Source: Anastrepha obliqua
Taxonomy: Eukaryota > Arthropoda > Insecta > Diptera > Tephritidae
NCBI RefSeq assembly: GCF_027943255.1
Contig: NC_072893.1
Coordinates: 89,163,784 to 89,227,783 of the forward strand
Direction: 5' to 3'
Length of the DNA stretch: 64,000 nucleotides
Shown: positions 47,483 to 59,505 of the stretch, piece by piece
Layout: each line of letters starts with the position of its first letter
How positions within the stretch are numbered: position 1 is the first letter of the stretch
Made by a program: the position numbers and the translations under genes
Notes under the pieces: model-generated
What the model was told of the DNA's origin: nothing
The model's input: only the letters and a program-made list of their open reading frames with translations
Database searches by the model: none

Positions 47483-48129
47483 TAGGGTGGGCCATGTAAA
47501 ATTTGATTTTTAATCGGCTATAAAAACAAACTTATCAATATTTTTTCAAACTTTTTCTTTTATTTTGAAGATTGAACATTGTCATTTATGAATGAAAAAT
47601 AATATCGTTCAAATGACTGTCACGACTGGCTTTACAGTAGGCCATTCGATCCACCCAAGTTTTAAGCACATTTTCGATTGTTTGGGCTCCAATTTCATGA
47701 ATGGCAACTTCGATTTCGTGTTTTAAAGCATCAATCGTCTCTGGATGGTTCGCATAGCATTTGTCCTTAACGGCTCCTAACAAAAAATAGGGCTTAAATC
47801 ACAGCTCCGAGGCGGCCAATTGATATCGGAATTCAAAAACGGTAGCCAAAAGTTCGAGTGTAACTTTGGTAGTGTGACAAGTTGCACCGTCCTGTTGAAA
47901 CCAAATGTCGCCCATGTCATCCTCTTCAATTTTTGGAAACAAAAACTCGTTGAGCATGTCACGGTAACGCTCGCCATTTACTGTAACCGCGGAAGATGAA
48001 GAAGACTCACCACTTTGGAAATAGGTTTTCAATATTTCCCAATTTTAATCGAGCGTATAGCGTCCCATTTCGTAAATGTCAAACCTTTAAGTAAATTATG
48101 ATATAGCAAACGCTTTATGGCCCTCCCTG
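47483..48129 (-). mobile_element. DD41D mariner, internally deleted
   Basis: The ends TAGGGTGGGCCATGTAAAAT and (inverted) CAGGGAGGGCCATAAAGCGT are next to TA. The minus strand reads SAVTVNGERYRDMLNEFLFP, DIWFQQDGATCHTTKVTLEL, then INWPPRSCDLSPIF in another frame, then AVKDKCYANHPETIDALKHE and HLNDIIFHS near the C terminus. The N-terminal DNA-binding half and first catalytic Asp are absent, and one frameshift lies near 47800. Confidence 0.85.
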
Positions 48130-48817
48130 TATTTAGTTGACTTATTTTCTTTTTCATTAACACAACATTCAATTATATGTACATAAAATCTAGTATGCAA
48201 TTAAGGCTAAAAAGATTTGGTGCTATTTAATTTGTGTTCATTAATTTTTAATAAAATGCATGAAGAGATAATATGTATTGACAACCACAGAACTGGTTTC
48301 TTCAAAACATATTGGATTCACTTAGTTAGAATTTTGCCCAGTAATGCGAATTTAAGATTAATTTCAGAGACAGTAAAATTAGTCATCTAATTGCAAATTT
48401 TAAAAAGTATTTGGCCTTGCTTTATTTGCATCTGTTCCACTTATTTATATATAGTTTTCGTTAACTATGTATTATATATTTCTATGAAATGACTAAATAC
48501 TAGCGGTATTTATAAAAAATATTCAAACTTTGTCCACAAAGAACTTGCTTGGATTTTTATTAATGCAAGGATTGCTATTTATATCATATTTCTAGCCTTG
48601 GGCACTTTTGGTTTTATTATCTAACATTTCTATTGGAAAGTCCGACTTATTTTACCATAAACGCAAAACCGTTTTGATGTGTGAATCATATAAATGCTGT
48701 TAACAGTGACTTTAAAAATTCGTAAAGGCAAAAAAGTAGAACTAAACCGCGAACATTAGTTTTGACATGGGATAGCAAGATAAGATTTCATCGATAAACT
48801 AAAATTATTTATACATA
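48130..48817. other. AT-rich spacer, no gene seen
   Basis: No frames or repeats of note. Confidence 0.35.
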
Positions 48818-49610
48818 AAGGGCGATCAGATTGGAGGTACTTTTTTCAATAGGGTTTTTTTACAGATCACGTCTGACTACTGACAAAGTAAAAATTCATT
48901 CAGTATTCATTGACATTTGATCATGGAAAGTCTTACGCCACAACAACGTTTACAAATCGTACAATTGTATTACGAAAATCGACGCTCTGTGAGAAATGTT
49001 CATCGCGCGTTCAGGTCAACTTACGCTGTATGGTGATGAAGTCCATCTTTGGTGCGGTCTATGGACGAAAAGAATCATCGGCCCCTATTTCTTCAATGAC
49101 GAGACTGGCGCCAATGTAACCGTCAATGGCGAACGCTATCGCGCCATGATAAACGACTTGTTGATGCCGCAAATTGAAGCCTTTGATATCCACAATATTT
49201 TGTTCCAACAAGACGCAGCTACTTCCTATATAGCCCGTAAAATAATAGATTTATTGCGTCATCGTTTCGGTGAGCAAATAATCTCTCGTCTCGGACCAGT
49301 GTAATGACAACAAGATCATGTGATATCACACCTTTGGCTAAAGGCTAAATGCTTTGTGGATCAATCAGCATCCATTGAGGTTTTGGAAGACAACATTACT
49401 AAAGTTTTTCATGAGATACCGACCGAAGTCCTCCAGCAGGTCGTTTACGGGTGGCCGCATTACGGCACAGTTGTGGTCAACATTTGAAGTCGATTATCTT
49501 AAAAACAAAAAATGCCTTCAATGGTTCTACACAAAAATAATACCCAATCAGTTTGAATTTTCGTTGTTCTATTTCAATTTAAAATGCAATACCTCTAAAT
49601 TGATCACCCT
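48818..49610 (+). mobile_element. DD41D mariner, internally deleted (793 bp)
   Basis: The ends AAGGGCGATCAGATTGGAGG and (inverted) AGGGTGATCAATTTAGAGGT are flanked by TA at 48816-48817 and 49611-49612. Coding starts at 48923 (MESLTPQQRLQIVQLYYENR) and then skips about 130 residues to LTLYGDEVHLWCGLWTKRII. It continues through VTVNGERYRAMINDLL and FQQDAATSYIARKIIDLL to a stop. The C terminus follows in another frame to about 49490. The PDLxPxD block is missing. Confidence 0.84.
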
Positions 49611-49639
49611 TACGTTTCAAGGGTTCTTCATTCATGGAG

Positions 49640-49830
49640 CGGATTTCTCTAGAAATCGTCTCGAAATATTTGCTGGTCTCCCTCGTCTACGGCTGCTGAA
49701 TGAATTTTCTCGTGATCGGTGTTTGCTCACCGATGAATTCCGGTAATGTCGTCCAAAATCAGTTGTTGTGGCAGAAAGTATCGATGCTGTGAACGAATTC
49801 ATTCACGAAGATTATAATTAACTTCATAGA
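49640..49830 (+). pseudogene. Mariner transposase fragment
   Basis: Frames read NEFSRDRCLLTDEFR and then RPKSVVVAESIDAVNEFIHE, which match the region after the helix-turn-helix in the mariner type found at 20716-21345. Only about 60 codons remain and no ends are seen. Confidence 0.55.
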
Positions 49831-50574
49831 AAATATACTGAAAGATAAGATAGAGATAAAATGAGAATAAGTACAGGAAGAAAGAGGAAAATGTAATAGC
49901 TTGATATCCTATAATCAGACTGTTTTTTTGTATAAATACAAGTCCAGTCTTTATTATAAGGAATTAAATTTCAAACTCGAAAAATAATCTCATGAAAAAT
50001 AGCATAGAGGAGGTTTAGTAATTGTATTTTGGCACAACAAAAAAAACGAAATTCGATTGGACAAAGTGCTTCGAAGATTTATTCAAATGAATGCAAAAGT
50101 GTACTGATTATCATGGAGAATACTTTGAAAAACAATAAAATCGCTTTCAATCACTAATTGTTAAATTTTTCCATTGTTAGGCCAGAAATAAAAATAGCAA
50201 CCCTCGTATACGAAATTATCTTAGATTGATTGAAGTACACACATTAAGTTATTTTTGTTATTACAAAATTTCAGTTGGCATAAATTATCGGTTTTCACTG
50301 AATATTTCTGCTCAATTTTTAAACTAAATTTGAACCTCCCAAAGTCCTTTGTGCAGCGATTATCGCCCATGAGTTTTCCTTCCACAAATGTATACATGCT
50401 TGGCTTTATATTATATTACCTAAATGGTAATCTCTATTGCCTGTAATTTTAAAGGAAACAAATTACAGTAGTCTTTCATATATAAATGTGAAAGTTTCTT
50501 AGCGCTGTACAGCGTGGATCCAATAAAAGCCACAAATGTTAAACACAAAAAAAAAATAATTTTCTATATATGTA
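49831..50574. other. Spacer, no gene seen
   Basis: AT-rich. The 63-codon frame at 50255-50446 lacks motifs. Confidence 0.35.
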
Positions 50575-50576
50575 TA

Positions 50577-51851
50577 AGGTTGTCAAAAAAGTCTTGCGCT
50601 ATTTTTATTGAATTTTCAATTGTTCATAAAATTGGTTATAGTAATGCGATTTAAGTCAAATATGCGCCGTTTTGTTCGATGATGAGTTCCCAACGAGATG
50701 CCAACTTCATAATGCCCCTCTTATAGAAGCTCGCTTCCCTATTGTCAAAAAACTCGGAGAGCCAATTTTCACAGGACTCTCTTGAGGACAACTTCCGACT
50801 ACCAAGCTCGTTCGCCATGGACAGAAATAGGTGGTAATCACTTGGTGCGAGATCCGGACTATACGGTGGATGCAAAAGAACCTCCCATCCGAGCTCCCGG
50901 AGCTTCTGGTGCGTCACCAAAGATGTGTGTGGCCTGGCGTTGTCCTGATGGAAGACAATTCGGCCTCTGTTGATCAAAGATGGCCTCTTCTGCATGAGTG
51001 CTACATTCAAGCGGTCCAGTTGTTGGCAGTACAGGTCCGAATTGAGCGTTTGGCCATAGGGGAGCAGCTCATAGTGGATGATTCCCTGCCAATCCCACCA
51101 AACACACAGAAGAACCTTCCTGGCCGTCAATCCAGGCTTGGCCACCGTCTGGGCAGCTTCACCGCTTTTCGACCACGACCGTTTGTGCTTCACGTTGTCG
51201 TAAGTGACCCACTTTTCATCGCCAGTCACCATCCGCTTCAAAAACGGGTCGATTTTGTTGCGATTCAGAAGCGATTTGCATGCATCCATACGGGCAAAAA
51301 TGTTCCTTTGCGTCAAGTGGCACCCATACATCGAGCTTCTGTTTGAATCCAAGCTTCTTCAAATGGTTTATAACGGTTTGATGACTCATGCCCAGCTCTT
51401 GGCCGATGCTACGGCTGCTACTATGCCGGTCTCTTTCGATCAATTCAGCGATTTTATCGCAATTTTCGACGACAGGCCTTCCGGACCGTGGCGCATCTTC
51501 GATCACCTCTGCACCAGAACGAAAACGTTGAAACCATCGTTGTGCGGTGGAAATGGAAACTGTATCGGGTCCATAAACTGCACAAATTTTATTGGCAGCA
51601 TGAGATGCATTTTTGCCTTTATCGTAGTAGTACTGTAAAATATGCCGTATTTTCTCTTTATTTTGCTCCATGTTTGCGACGCTATAACTCACGAACGACT
51701 AAAAGCAAACAACAATTAATCAAACACGTGTTAGCACGTGAAAAGAGTTTTCCAAAAAGCTCTAGCGTGAACCGATGCGACGAATACAACTAGAACTATG
51801 CGCTTGCAAAGACAAGCTTGCGGAAATACCGCAAGACTTTTTGGCCAACCT
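50577..51851 (-). mobile_element. Near-intact mariner (DD34D), one frameshift
   Basis: The ends AGGTTGTCAAAAAAGTCTTG and (inverted) AGGTTGGCCAAAAAGTCTTG are flanked by TA at 50575-50576 and 51852-51853. It is a 1,275-bp element, close to the usual 1.3 kb of complete mariners. The transposase lies on the minus strand in two overlapping frames (51216-51692 and 50651-51352). Unlike the other copies here, it shows no large deletion. Confidence 0.92.
50651..51671 (-). pseudogene. Mariner transposase, frameshifted once
   Basis: The likely start is MEQNKEKIRHILQYY at 51671; an in-frame ATG at 51692 would add MSYSVAN. The N-terminal half has two helix-turn-helix motifs (STAQRWFQRFRSG and RSIGQELGMSHQTVINHLKK), the GRPVVEN linker and LDVWVP. 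A small deletion near 51317-51322 shifts the frame, and the rest reads LTQRNIFARMDACKSLL. All catalytic residues are present: VTGDEKW, FHQDNARPHT and SPDLAPSDYHLF, with 34 residues between the last two Asp (DD34D). The C terminus IIEQNGAYLT is complete. It appears recently inactivated, and related copies elsewhere in the genome may be active (inference). Confidence 0.9.
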
Positions 51852-51853
51852 TA

Positions 51854-53964
51854 TATTTTACAATATACGTATTCGTGGAAATTTATAACGAATACATGCA
51901 ATACACAACATCGTATTCAAATATCGACTTTTCCTATTCTTTTCAACGTTCAATTGCTATGTCGCAGTGAAATTATTCCCTGTATTTCAATTCAAGATCT
52001 GCTCCCGGAGCCGTAAAGATTAGAAGCTTGGCCGGCTGATTTTTCAACTTTAAAACCAGTTATCCCCAGATGTAGTCCTATAGCCAAAAAAGATATCGGC
52101 CTCCGCTTATGCTCAAATTAGCATGCTACATATTTTTTGCGGGTGTATACGCCAGAAACGATTTCCAAAACTGCTTACCGAATAATGATCGGCAACTTTT
52201 TACGGTCAATGGCTGACCAGTTATCTAATGTGTATCCTATAGACCTATTACCAGATTTTCTCTGACTACTTCGTTCACCTGATTTAACTGGTAATATATT
52301 TATATTTTATAGGATTTCGGCGAAATCTTCTGGAATTGTTTTTAAAAAGTCGTACATGTCAAATTGCATTTCACCAAAAAAATTGATTTTCGGGTTTCGA
52401 GTTTTAATTGTGACTTTTCTATTGCCCACGATTGATAATTGGCGTTTGATAATACCCGTTTCACTGAGACGATAATCTGCACCAAACAAAAAATGTATTC
52501 AACTTAATCTACTACTAACTAAACCTACTACTCGAAAGTACCCGAGTACTTCGCCATCAGAATAATCGCCACGAAGTCAGTGAGAAACTCCAAACTTCTC
52601 GCTACCAGATACAAAACACTACCGACAGAATAACAGTTCTTGGTGCATGTGACTCGACTTTGGAATTCTCTTCCCCAAAATATAGTATCTATAAGTGGCA
52701 TGAACACATTTAGATGCAAACTTCGAAGATACCTATATTAGCACTAAGCCAGAAAATAATATTTTCAGAAGTAACGCATTGCTTTAAGTGTTAAATTGAT
52801 TTTTTTCTTCTTTTCTTTTCAATAAATAAATAAATAAAATAAAATAAAAAACTGACTACCTCAGTAGAGTCACAGCCTTCGAAGATTTGTTATACGGAAG
52901 AAATGTGCAGCACAGCCGAGGAAAAAAATTAAAAATCAATGGAATTTTCTAGTAACTTCAAGCTCACTCTTCATTATAATACTATATTTTATAATTTAAA
53001 AGGCTATAAAACAGCGTACGAAATTTTATTTAAATCTTAATTGAACGTTTGTAATTTTGATGGAAATTTCTCCAATTTACTAATTTTTGTACCAAGTTCG
53101 GAATTTGGATTTTCATTGTTTTTTGTTAGACAGTGAAACAAATTAACATTCAAAACAGAAGAAAAGTAGTCAAAATTGGTGATGAGGTGTTACACATATT
53201 TCGCGGGTGTATACGACCATCTTAATCATAAATAGCAAAATCGAAGAAGGGAAGAATATAAATTATTAGGAAAGGTTCGAGAACAAATAAGAGTTGTTAT
53301 ATATTATAGCTGTATGAGTGCATATTCAAAAGACATAAAATTTGTTCAGCTCGCTTTAAAAACGCACAGTGTTCTTAATAAGTCTCAATGCCGATAGGAG
53401 GCTATTTCAAAGACGAATAGTGTATAAAAAAATTGCAGTTCGTATTTTTTAACTGAGTATGTAAATCTTTATATATGTATTTCTTAATTGGTCACTTCTT
53501 ATTCTAAATATGAATATATATTAATAAATACTTACCGCTGCTAATCACATCAATAAATATCATTCAAGCAAAAATGCAAGAGTGTTATTTAAATTTTTTT
53601 TTTATTATTATTAAAAAACCATAAAGTATATATAACAAAGAAACAAGCAATATAACAAACAATCTTAATTAATTAAATAATTCATTATAATTATCACAAT
53701 TCTCTTTTCCTTAGACTATGCTAAAACATTGGTTTGGCATATAGCTAAAAATTCCAAGCGGGGATCTCTTCATAATGACCTCATGTGCTAAAAAATTGGC
53801 GTCTTAAAATCAGATCAGAATTTTTTTTCCAAGCACCTGTGAAAGAAAATTACATGTTAACAGGGACATGATTACTAAGATCGTCCCATTTTTTCATCTA
53901 ATTACCCAACAATTAAACAAAGTATACTAGAAAAATCGTCAAGGTCGGCGTCTGCTACATATTT
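51854..53964. other. Intergenic sequence, no gene seen
   Basis: Frames at 52307-52489 and 52528-52719 lack known motifs. A (AATA)n-rich tract lies at about 52820-52850. No element termini recognised. Confidence 0.35.
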
Positions 53965-53965
53965 A

Positions 53966-55360
53966 GGTGTCATAGTTCTACGCTCCTTCTATTTGTGAAT
54001 ACTATTTGTCAATAAAAACTAACGGTAAGATCAGTACAAATTCAAGTTTGTCACCTAAGTTATTTACTGTCATAGTAGTCATGCTGGTGACAAAAAATTC
54101 ACCGCGGTACGTCGTCACCAATTGTCGCGGAAGTGTCAAAGGGGCATACTAGTACTTATCACTTACGTATTCGCTTTTTTTGATGGAAATGGAAGGGGAA
54201 CAAGCAACAAGTATAGACAGCGGTTCGGACAGTAATTCAAAACTACGAAAGTACCGGAATTATAACTTCAAGGCCAAGAGCAAGGCCTCTATGTAAATTA
54301 ACAAAAAAGAGAAGCACCATATAATAAGGCTTGTGAAAAAAATGCAAACATAACTGCTCCAAGAGTGAAAGATGAAATAAGGAATACGTTTCAAAAATAT
54401 TTATATAATATTAAAGATTCAACAGCCAGAAAAGTCTATCATGTGAGAATTGTTAGGAAAAACCATTTATTTCGCTAATAAATACCCAAAAATAGATTAG
54501 TTTCGGAAATCAGCTAATATAGAAGCCTCAGAAATTTTGGAAAAACAAAATTTTTCCAGTGAAAGCAAGTTTTGGGTTTTGGTATCAAATGAAGAAAAAT
54601 TTGTGTGGAGGAACTCAGGTGCAGCGTTGAATAAATAAAATTTATTACCACAGTGAAACTTGGTGTGGGGTGTATGGCAGCTGGTGGCGTGGAAAGTTTG
54701 TAGCTTAACAATTCAACAATGGAAAAAATTGCTTATTTGAATATTGAAATATAAAATGTAAAGCAAGGCGTTGGGATGCTGCGGTTATTAAATTAATATC
54801 GCTTTCAACCAGACAACGACCCCTGGCATACGGCTCATATAATAATGTAATGGCTTCTCCAAAATGTCCCCAAGCTATTGCGCTTTCCTCCACAATTGCC
54901 AGATTTAAACCCGATTGAACATTTACGGGCGCTTCTGGGAAGAAATATCAAGAAACACCAATTACAAGCAAAGAAGTCTTGAAAGATGCTACGTGTGAGG
55001 AGTGGGAGAAGATTACAGTTGAAGAGAATATCAAATTGGTAAACTCTATGATCAATAGACTTAAGGAAGCGTTAAAATACTCACAACAAGCGCTGAGAAC
55101 GTGCATATTTTATGAGAGTTTTTGTATATTTTAAATTAGTTATAGATGAACGTAGATTTCTGAAGTTTGTCATTTTCGTGTTTCAAATAAATTCTATTAT
55201 TTATTTGTTAAATGGTGTGATTCAGAATGAATTATCTAATTTATTTAATAATTTTAAAGTCGTTATATAGATATGCAATTGAAAAAATGTTTTTCAAAAA
55301 CTTGAAGTACATGAAGTACCTTTTTAACCTAATTGCAAAAGAGCGTAGACTTATGACACT
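53966..55360 (+). mobile_element. Tc1-like element (DD34E type), degraded
   Basis: The ends share TGTCATAGTTCTACGCTCCT (left) and TGTCATAAGTCTACGCTCTT (right, inverted), beside TA. Broken frames show SESKFWVLVSNEEKFVWRNS, SGAALNK, a degraded QDNDPxHTA block (seen as QTTTPGIRLI) and PQLPDLNPIEHLRALLGR. The PIEHL block keeps the catalytic Glu of Tc1 transposases. Stops throughout show it is dead. The first helix-turn-helix is poorly preserved. Confidence 0.8.
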
Positions 55361-55907
55361 AAGTGTTCAGTAATTCAGTAATTGGTAAGATATCAGCTAA
55401 TTAGAAGTTATGTCTTATAGAGCAGTGATCATCGTAATTTTTTCACTAGACTTACGGCCTCAACTTAATTAGCTGGAGTGGCATGATGTACTGTCTTCAG
55501 GATTGCTTAGCGTCGCCCTCCTGATGAAGCTTATAGAACAGTGAAAACAGGTATGTTGCTAGACTTTACCCCAAGAACAGTCATGTATTGAAACATCTAC
55601 GGAAGTAGCATTTAATTTTTTCTACAAATTTTTGTATGCTGAAAATTATTAAAACTTTTTTGAAAATTTTTTCAATTTGAAGGGATGAATCTTTTTTTAA
55701 TTTCACTCAGATAGCTAAAATGGCGGATAAGAAGAACTGAAAGTACCTTCAAAAACTTATTGTATCAATGATCATAATTGGCTAAGGCAGGGCATAAAAA
55801 TGAATGAAATATATAATATACATATAAAAATCATATGAAATAATAAAATAAAATAGTTGAGAATACAAAAATATTTTAAATATTAAAAAAAAAAAAAAGA
55901 TAATCTG
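55361..55907. other. Spacer, no gene seen
   Basis: AT-rich, ending in a poly-A run at about 55887-55898 just before the repeat copy at 55908. Confidence 0.35.
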
Positions 55908-56040
55908 CAAGGTGGCGCAAAATTGATCACTCTAGCGGAAGATGTATTATAAGTCAATCATATTTGAATTAGACAGTTGCCGTATACAAGCAGACAAGCG
56001 ATGGAGCGCGTAAAGGCCAAAAAGATAAAGGCCATATAGT
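55908..56040 (+). repeat. Dispersed repeat with GTGGCGCAAAAT motif, copy 2
   Basis: GGTGGCGCAAAATTGATCAC, TAGCGGAAGATGTATTATAA and CGTATACAAGCAGACAAGCG parallel 25496-25625. It is non-coding. It may be the end region of a larger unrecognised retroelement. Confidence 0.5.
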
Positions 56041-56196
56041 ATATAAAATTTATTAAGTATGCTACAATAAATAAATTTTTCACTTCCAAAAAATATTTTT
56101 TTTATTTATTGTAGTAAAAAAGTTATTCAAAAACGAAATTTTCCACCACTTCGTATTAATTGTAATTATGGCGCATGTAGAGTCCGAAATAAAAAT

Positions 56197-56745
56197 AAAT
56201 AATTGGCGCGTACACTTCTGTTAGGTGTTTGATGGAGCTTCTCTTCCGAGGGGGCTCCCGCTATTAGAAAAAAATTGTTCTTCATTTTGGTGTTTCATGC
56301 ACCTGGTTCTACAATTTCCAATATTATTGTTATAAAATTGTTTGCCTGTTTGAAATTTGTTCAATGTCTTTTTTTGTTTTTAATATCAAATGCGGCACTC
56401 TGTTTGGAATGAGTAGATTTCAGCTGCGTAATTCTTTGATAACAGTAGTCCGTCTGTAACTATTTTTGAAGTAAGTATCGGTTGAAATAGTTGATTTGAC
56501 GTCACAATTAATGGCGTGTTTCATTTCATTTCGGTACGAATACGCAATTGAGAGGATTTCTGTAACTAAATGAAATGAAATATTGTTGATCACTATTTTC
56601 ACTGGGCCTTCAGGTGGTGAGAACACACTTTAATTTAATTATTTTTTACCATTTGGTGTTTCGTGCTCTCAATGGATTTCGGACCCGGGCACTATCGAAT
56701 GATAGCCACGCACCAACTCGTTCGTCTACAGTGGCCATCTGTTGA
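56197..56745 (-). mobile_element. tRNA-SINE copy, interrupted or doubled
   Basis: The tail half lies at 56197-56310 (GGCGCGTACACTTCTGTTAG, then GCTATTAGAAAAAAATTG and TGGTGTTTCATGCACC). The head half lies at 56645-56745 (TGGTGTTTCGTGCTCTCAAT, then TATCGAATGATAGCCACGCA). The block TGGTGTTTCrTGC occurs in both halves. This suggests either an insertion that duplicated it or two partial copies. The 330 bp between have no identified origin. Confidence 0.6.
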
Positions 56746-59505
56746 TGACTGTTGACGTCAACAAAAAATTCTATTCTAAAATAATAAATTAATTCTAGTA
56801 ATTAAATGAAATATTGTGCAATGATTAGGTCAAGACTGGAGTGTGTAGTGTTTATTTGAAGGCCTTGTACTGAAATTTTATCAAAGCGTTTTGAGCCAGT
56901 TCAAAATTTTTTTTTTAAATTTGCTCTTCTCGCACTAAATTTGTCTCTATCATTGCTTTCTTACTAGTCCATTTGCCAACTAATTAGAATGCCTACACTT
57001 CAGGGCAGAATTGAGCTATTGACTGCCCTTCTCTTTAGAAAAGATTATTTTTAATATTTCCTCTAGAATTCTTCGCCATTCTGAGGCCTTTAAAATTGCT
57101 TTCTTTAAAAGTAGAACTTTTGCTGAACTAAACTTAGTCTCCAATGCTTTAGATTTTGATTTCACGCAAACAAGTCCAACTTTAGTTAAATATTTGCGAA
57201 TGCTTTTCTCTGCGCCACATCACTAGCGTTTTATCTTAGCTCATACATTAAATATTTGCCCACACTCAGATTAGTGTTAGCTGTGTAGTCTGTAAAAATA
57301 GTTTGTATTAGAAGACTTGAAATGAATAAATAAATAAAACTGAATTTAAAATATGTACAATAATTATTTCCAAAAGTGGTTTGTTAAAAAAAAATTTGGC
57401 TCAGCTCTAACTTCATTTAAATAATTTTTTATTAATGAATATTAAAATTTCTGTACACACATTTTGGTTTTCATGCTCAATGTTCATCATCAATTCGTTT
57501 TGGTTCTCATAACATAGGGCTCCGAGGGGGCTTTAGGGGTGTAAGGGAGTTTTAGAAATCGGAGGAAGCAGCCATCAACATTCTATAACCTTAAATCCTA
57601 CTCTCACCTCCACGTAATATAACCTGGTAATCTGAGCAACAATAGCTGAAGATGAGGTATACAATCCACGTGAGAGGGCCAGGGCTAACGCGAGGAGAAG
57701 CTTCGGAGCGGCTACTTTGACATATACAATTTAAAGGCCCCCGAAGTTCGCAGCGTCTATCTCGGAGCGAACGGCTGCAAAAGGAGTATGTTCTTCAAGT
57801 TAGATGCGGTCTGATGCTATTCAGTACCTGTCATCTTACCCGTAAAGCTTACCAGATATTCTTTAGGCTTGTAGCTTAGGGATGTACTCCACGTTTTCTG
57901 AGCTACATATATGTATAAAAATATAAGTTTAAATTCGCGAGGTATACAGTCTCCAAGTGGTACCAACAGAAAAATAGAAAATCCACCTGCTACGGCAGTA
58001 TGCACTTCAGATTTGGAGCTGCAGAATTTGTATTTATATGGAAATAGTTCTCCAATCATGCTCAATATTGCCAAAATGAATTGTTTCAGTTTCAAACATT
58101 TCTTATCGACTGGCATGGCATTTATGGTAATGTTCCACATTTTGTCGATTAATTATCATATTTGATGAAACACTTTTCCTCGACAAGTACAGTAATTTGG
58201 ATCGAATCAATTTAACTTCGTCATCATGGATGATTTCTTACAGAATCGGGCTACTCAATATGTACTTTATAGCCAACTTATGTATGGACAATTATGTTTT
58301 CGCGCAGAAAGGAGCCATTAAGATTAAAAGGGGTTTGTATTAGAACCACCCAATGTATGCCCTGTACCTACCATAAAAAATGTATAATATTAAATTTGAG
58401 TTCAAAACTTTAGTATTTTCCCGATTTTTCAGTGCATCATAATGTGGTAAAAAGTGACTCAAAGTAAAGAAAAACTTTGTGTACCATTTCTACTTCTATA
58501 AATGATTTTCAGCTTTTATGTACGTACCAATACCGCATAAGTAGCCGACTACGTTTGCATTTGCGTATGTATGAATGCATGCGCTTTTGCACAAATCATC
58601 CAAAACTATAAGTGAGGCCATGAAAAGTTCAAATTCACATTCGCGTATTTTTTCTGCCGCAAATGATATTCCCGAAATCTCGAATTTGCACACAAATTGC
58701 CAAAGTTGAATTGCCAATACATTTGGCGTGTATTGAGTGTACTGAGTACCCGGTCGGTATGTGTGTGTGAGTGTGCACCTAAGTAATTTTACCAATATCC
58801 GTATGCATTGCTTGGAACACCTGAGGTTGTCACTTGCATTCGGCATTAATTTCATGCACTACCACCTATTTTTTGGTGCCTTCATTTCAATTTGCTATCG
58901 TACCAGTTGTTGCAATGCGACTACTTTGCTTATCTACGTACATATGTACATACGAGTAAGCAGTTGTATCCGCACATACATACTTATGCGCATATGTTGT
59001 GTGTCCGTGCGTTGGACCAATTACCGGTAATCCGGTGGTGTTACTACTGGTATGCTAAAGTGGGACAGCGTACAAGCAATTACACCCAACAGCAACCCTG
59101 TCCCATTACCCAATTTCATGATCTCTAAAAAAATAAAAACATTCCTCTAAGCGAATATGTAAATTTCCGCCGACACTTTCATCTTCTTTTGCGGACTGTC
59201 TGACTGCTTGCTTGACTGCTCGCATGGCTGGCTGCCTAGCCAGCGAACTCGCGCTGGATGGCTGACAAGCAATTTGTTGCTGTGCCACCACGCATACCCA
59301 CACTCACACAATACATACCGATGTGTATGCAATATACATCCACCTACCGATTGTTTATGCAATTTCATTTAGGTGTACTAGTAAATTTATGTGCTATTTC
59401 TTTGTTGTTGTGCTTGTTGTTATTGCTTACGTGTAGCTTTTTCATTTTTTTTTTATTTTTTAGCACACATACATTCAATATATAATCGATTTTAATGAAT
59501 TGCAG
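56746..59505. other. Intergenic region, no gene seen
   Basis: Frames at 57817-58140 and 58496-58855 are unsupported. The stretch 58500-59300 is less AT-rich, with TACATACATATG-like tracts, as in unique fly intergenic DNA. Confidence 0.35.

Noticed and set aside
50831..51346. 171-codon plus-strand frame
   Set aside because: It is antisense to the mariner transposase with conserved catalytic motifs on the minus strand.
57817..58140. 107-codon minus-strand frame
   Set aside because: No motif and no supporting signals. An equally long frame overlaps on the other strand.
58496..58855. 119-codon minus-strand frame
   Set aside because: No recognisable domain, and it overlaps TACATACA-type low-complexity tracts.
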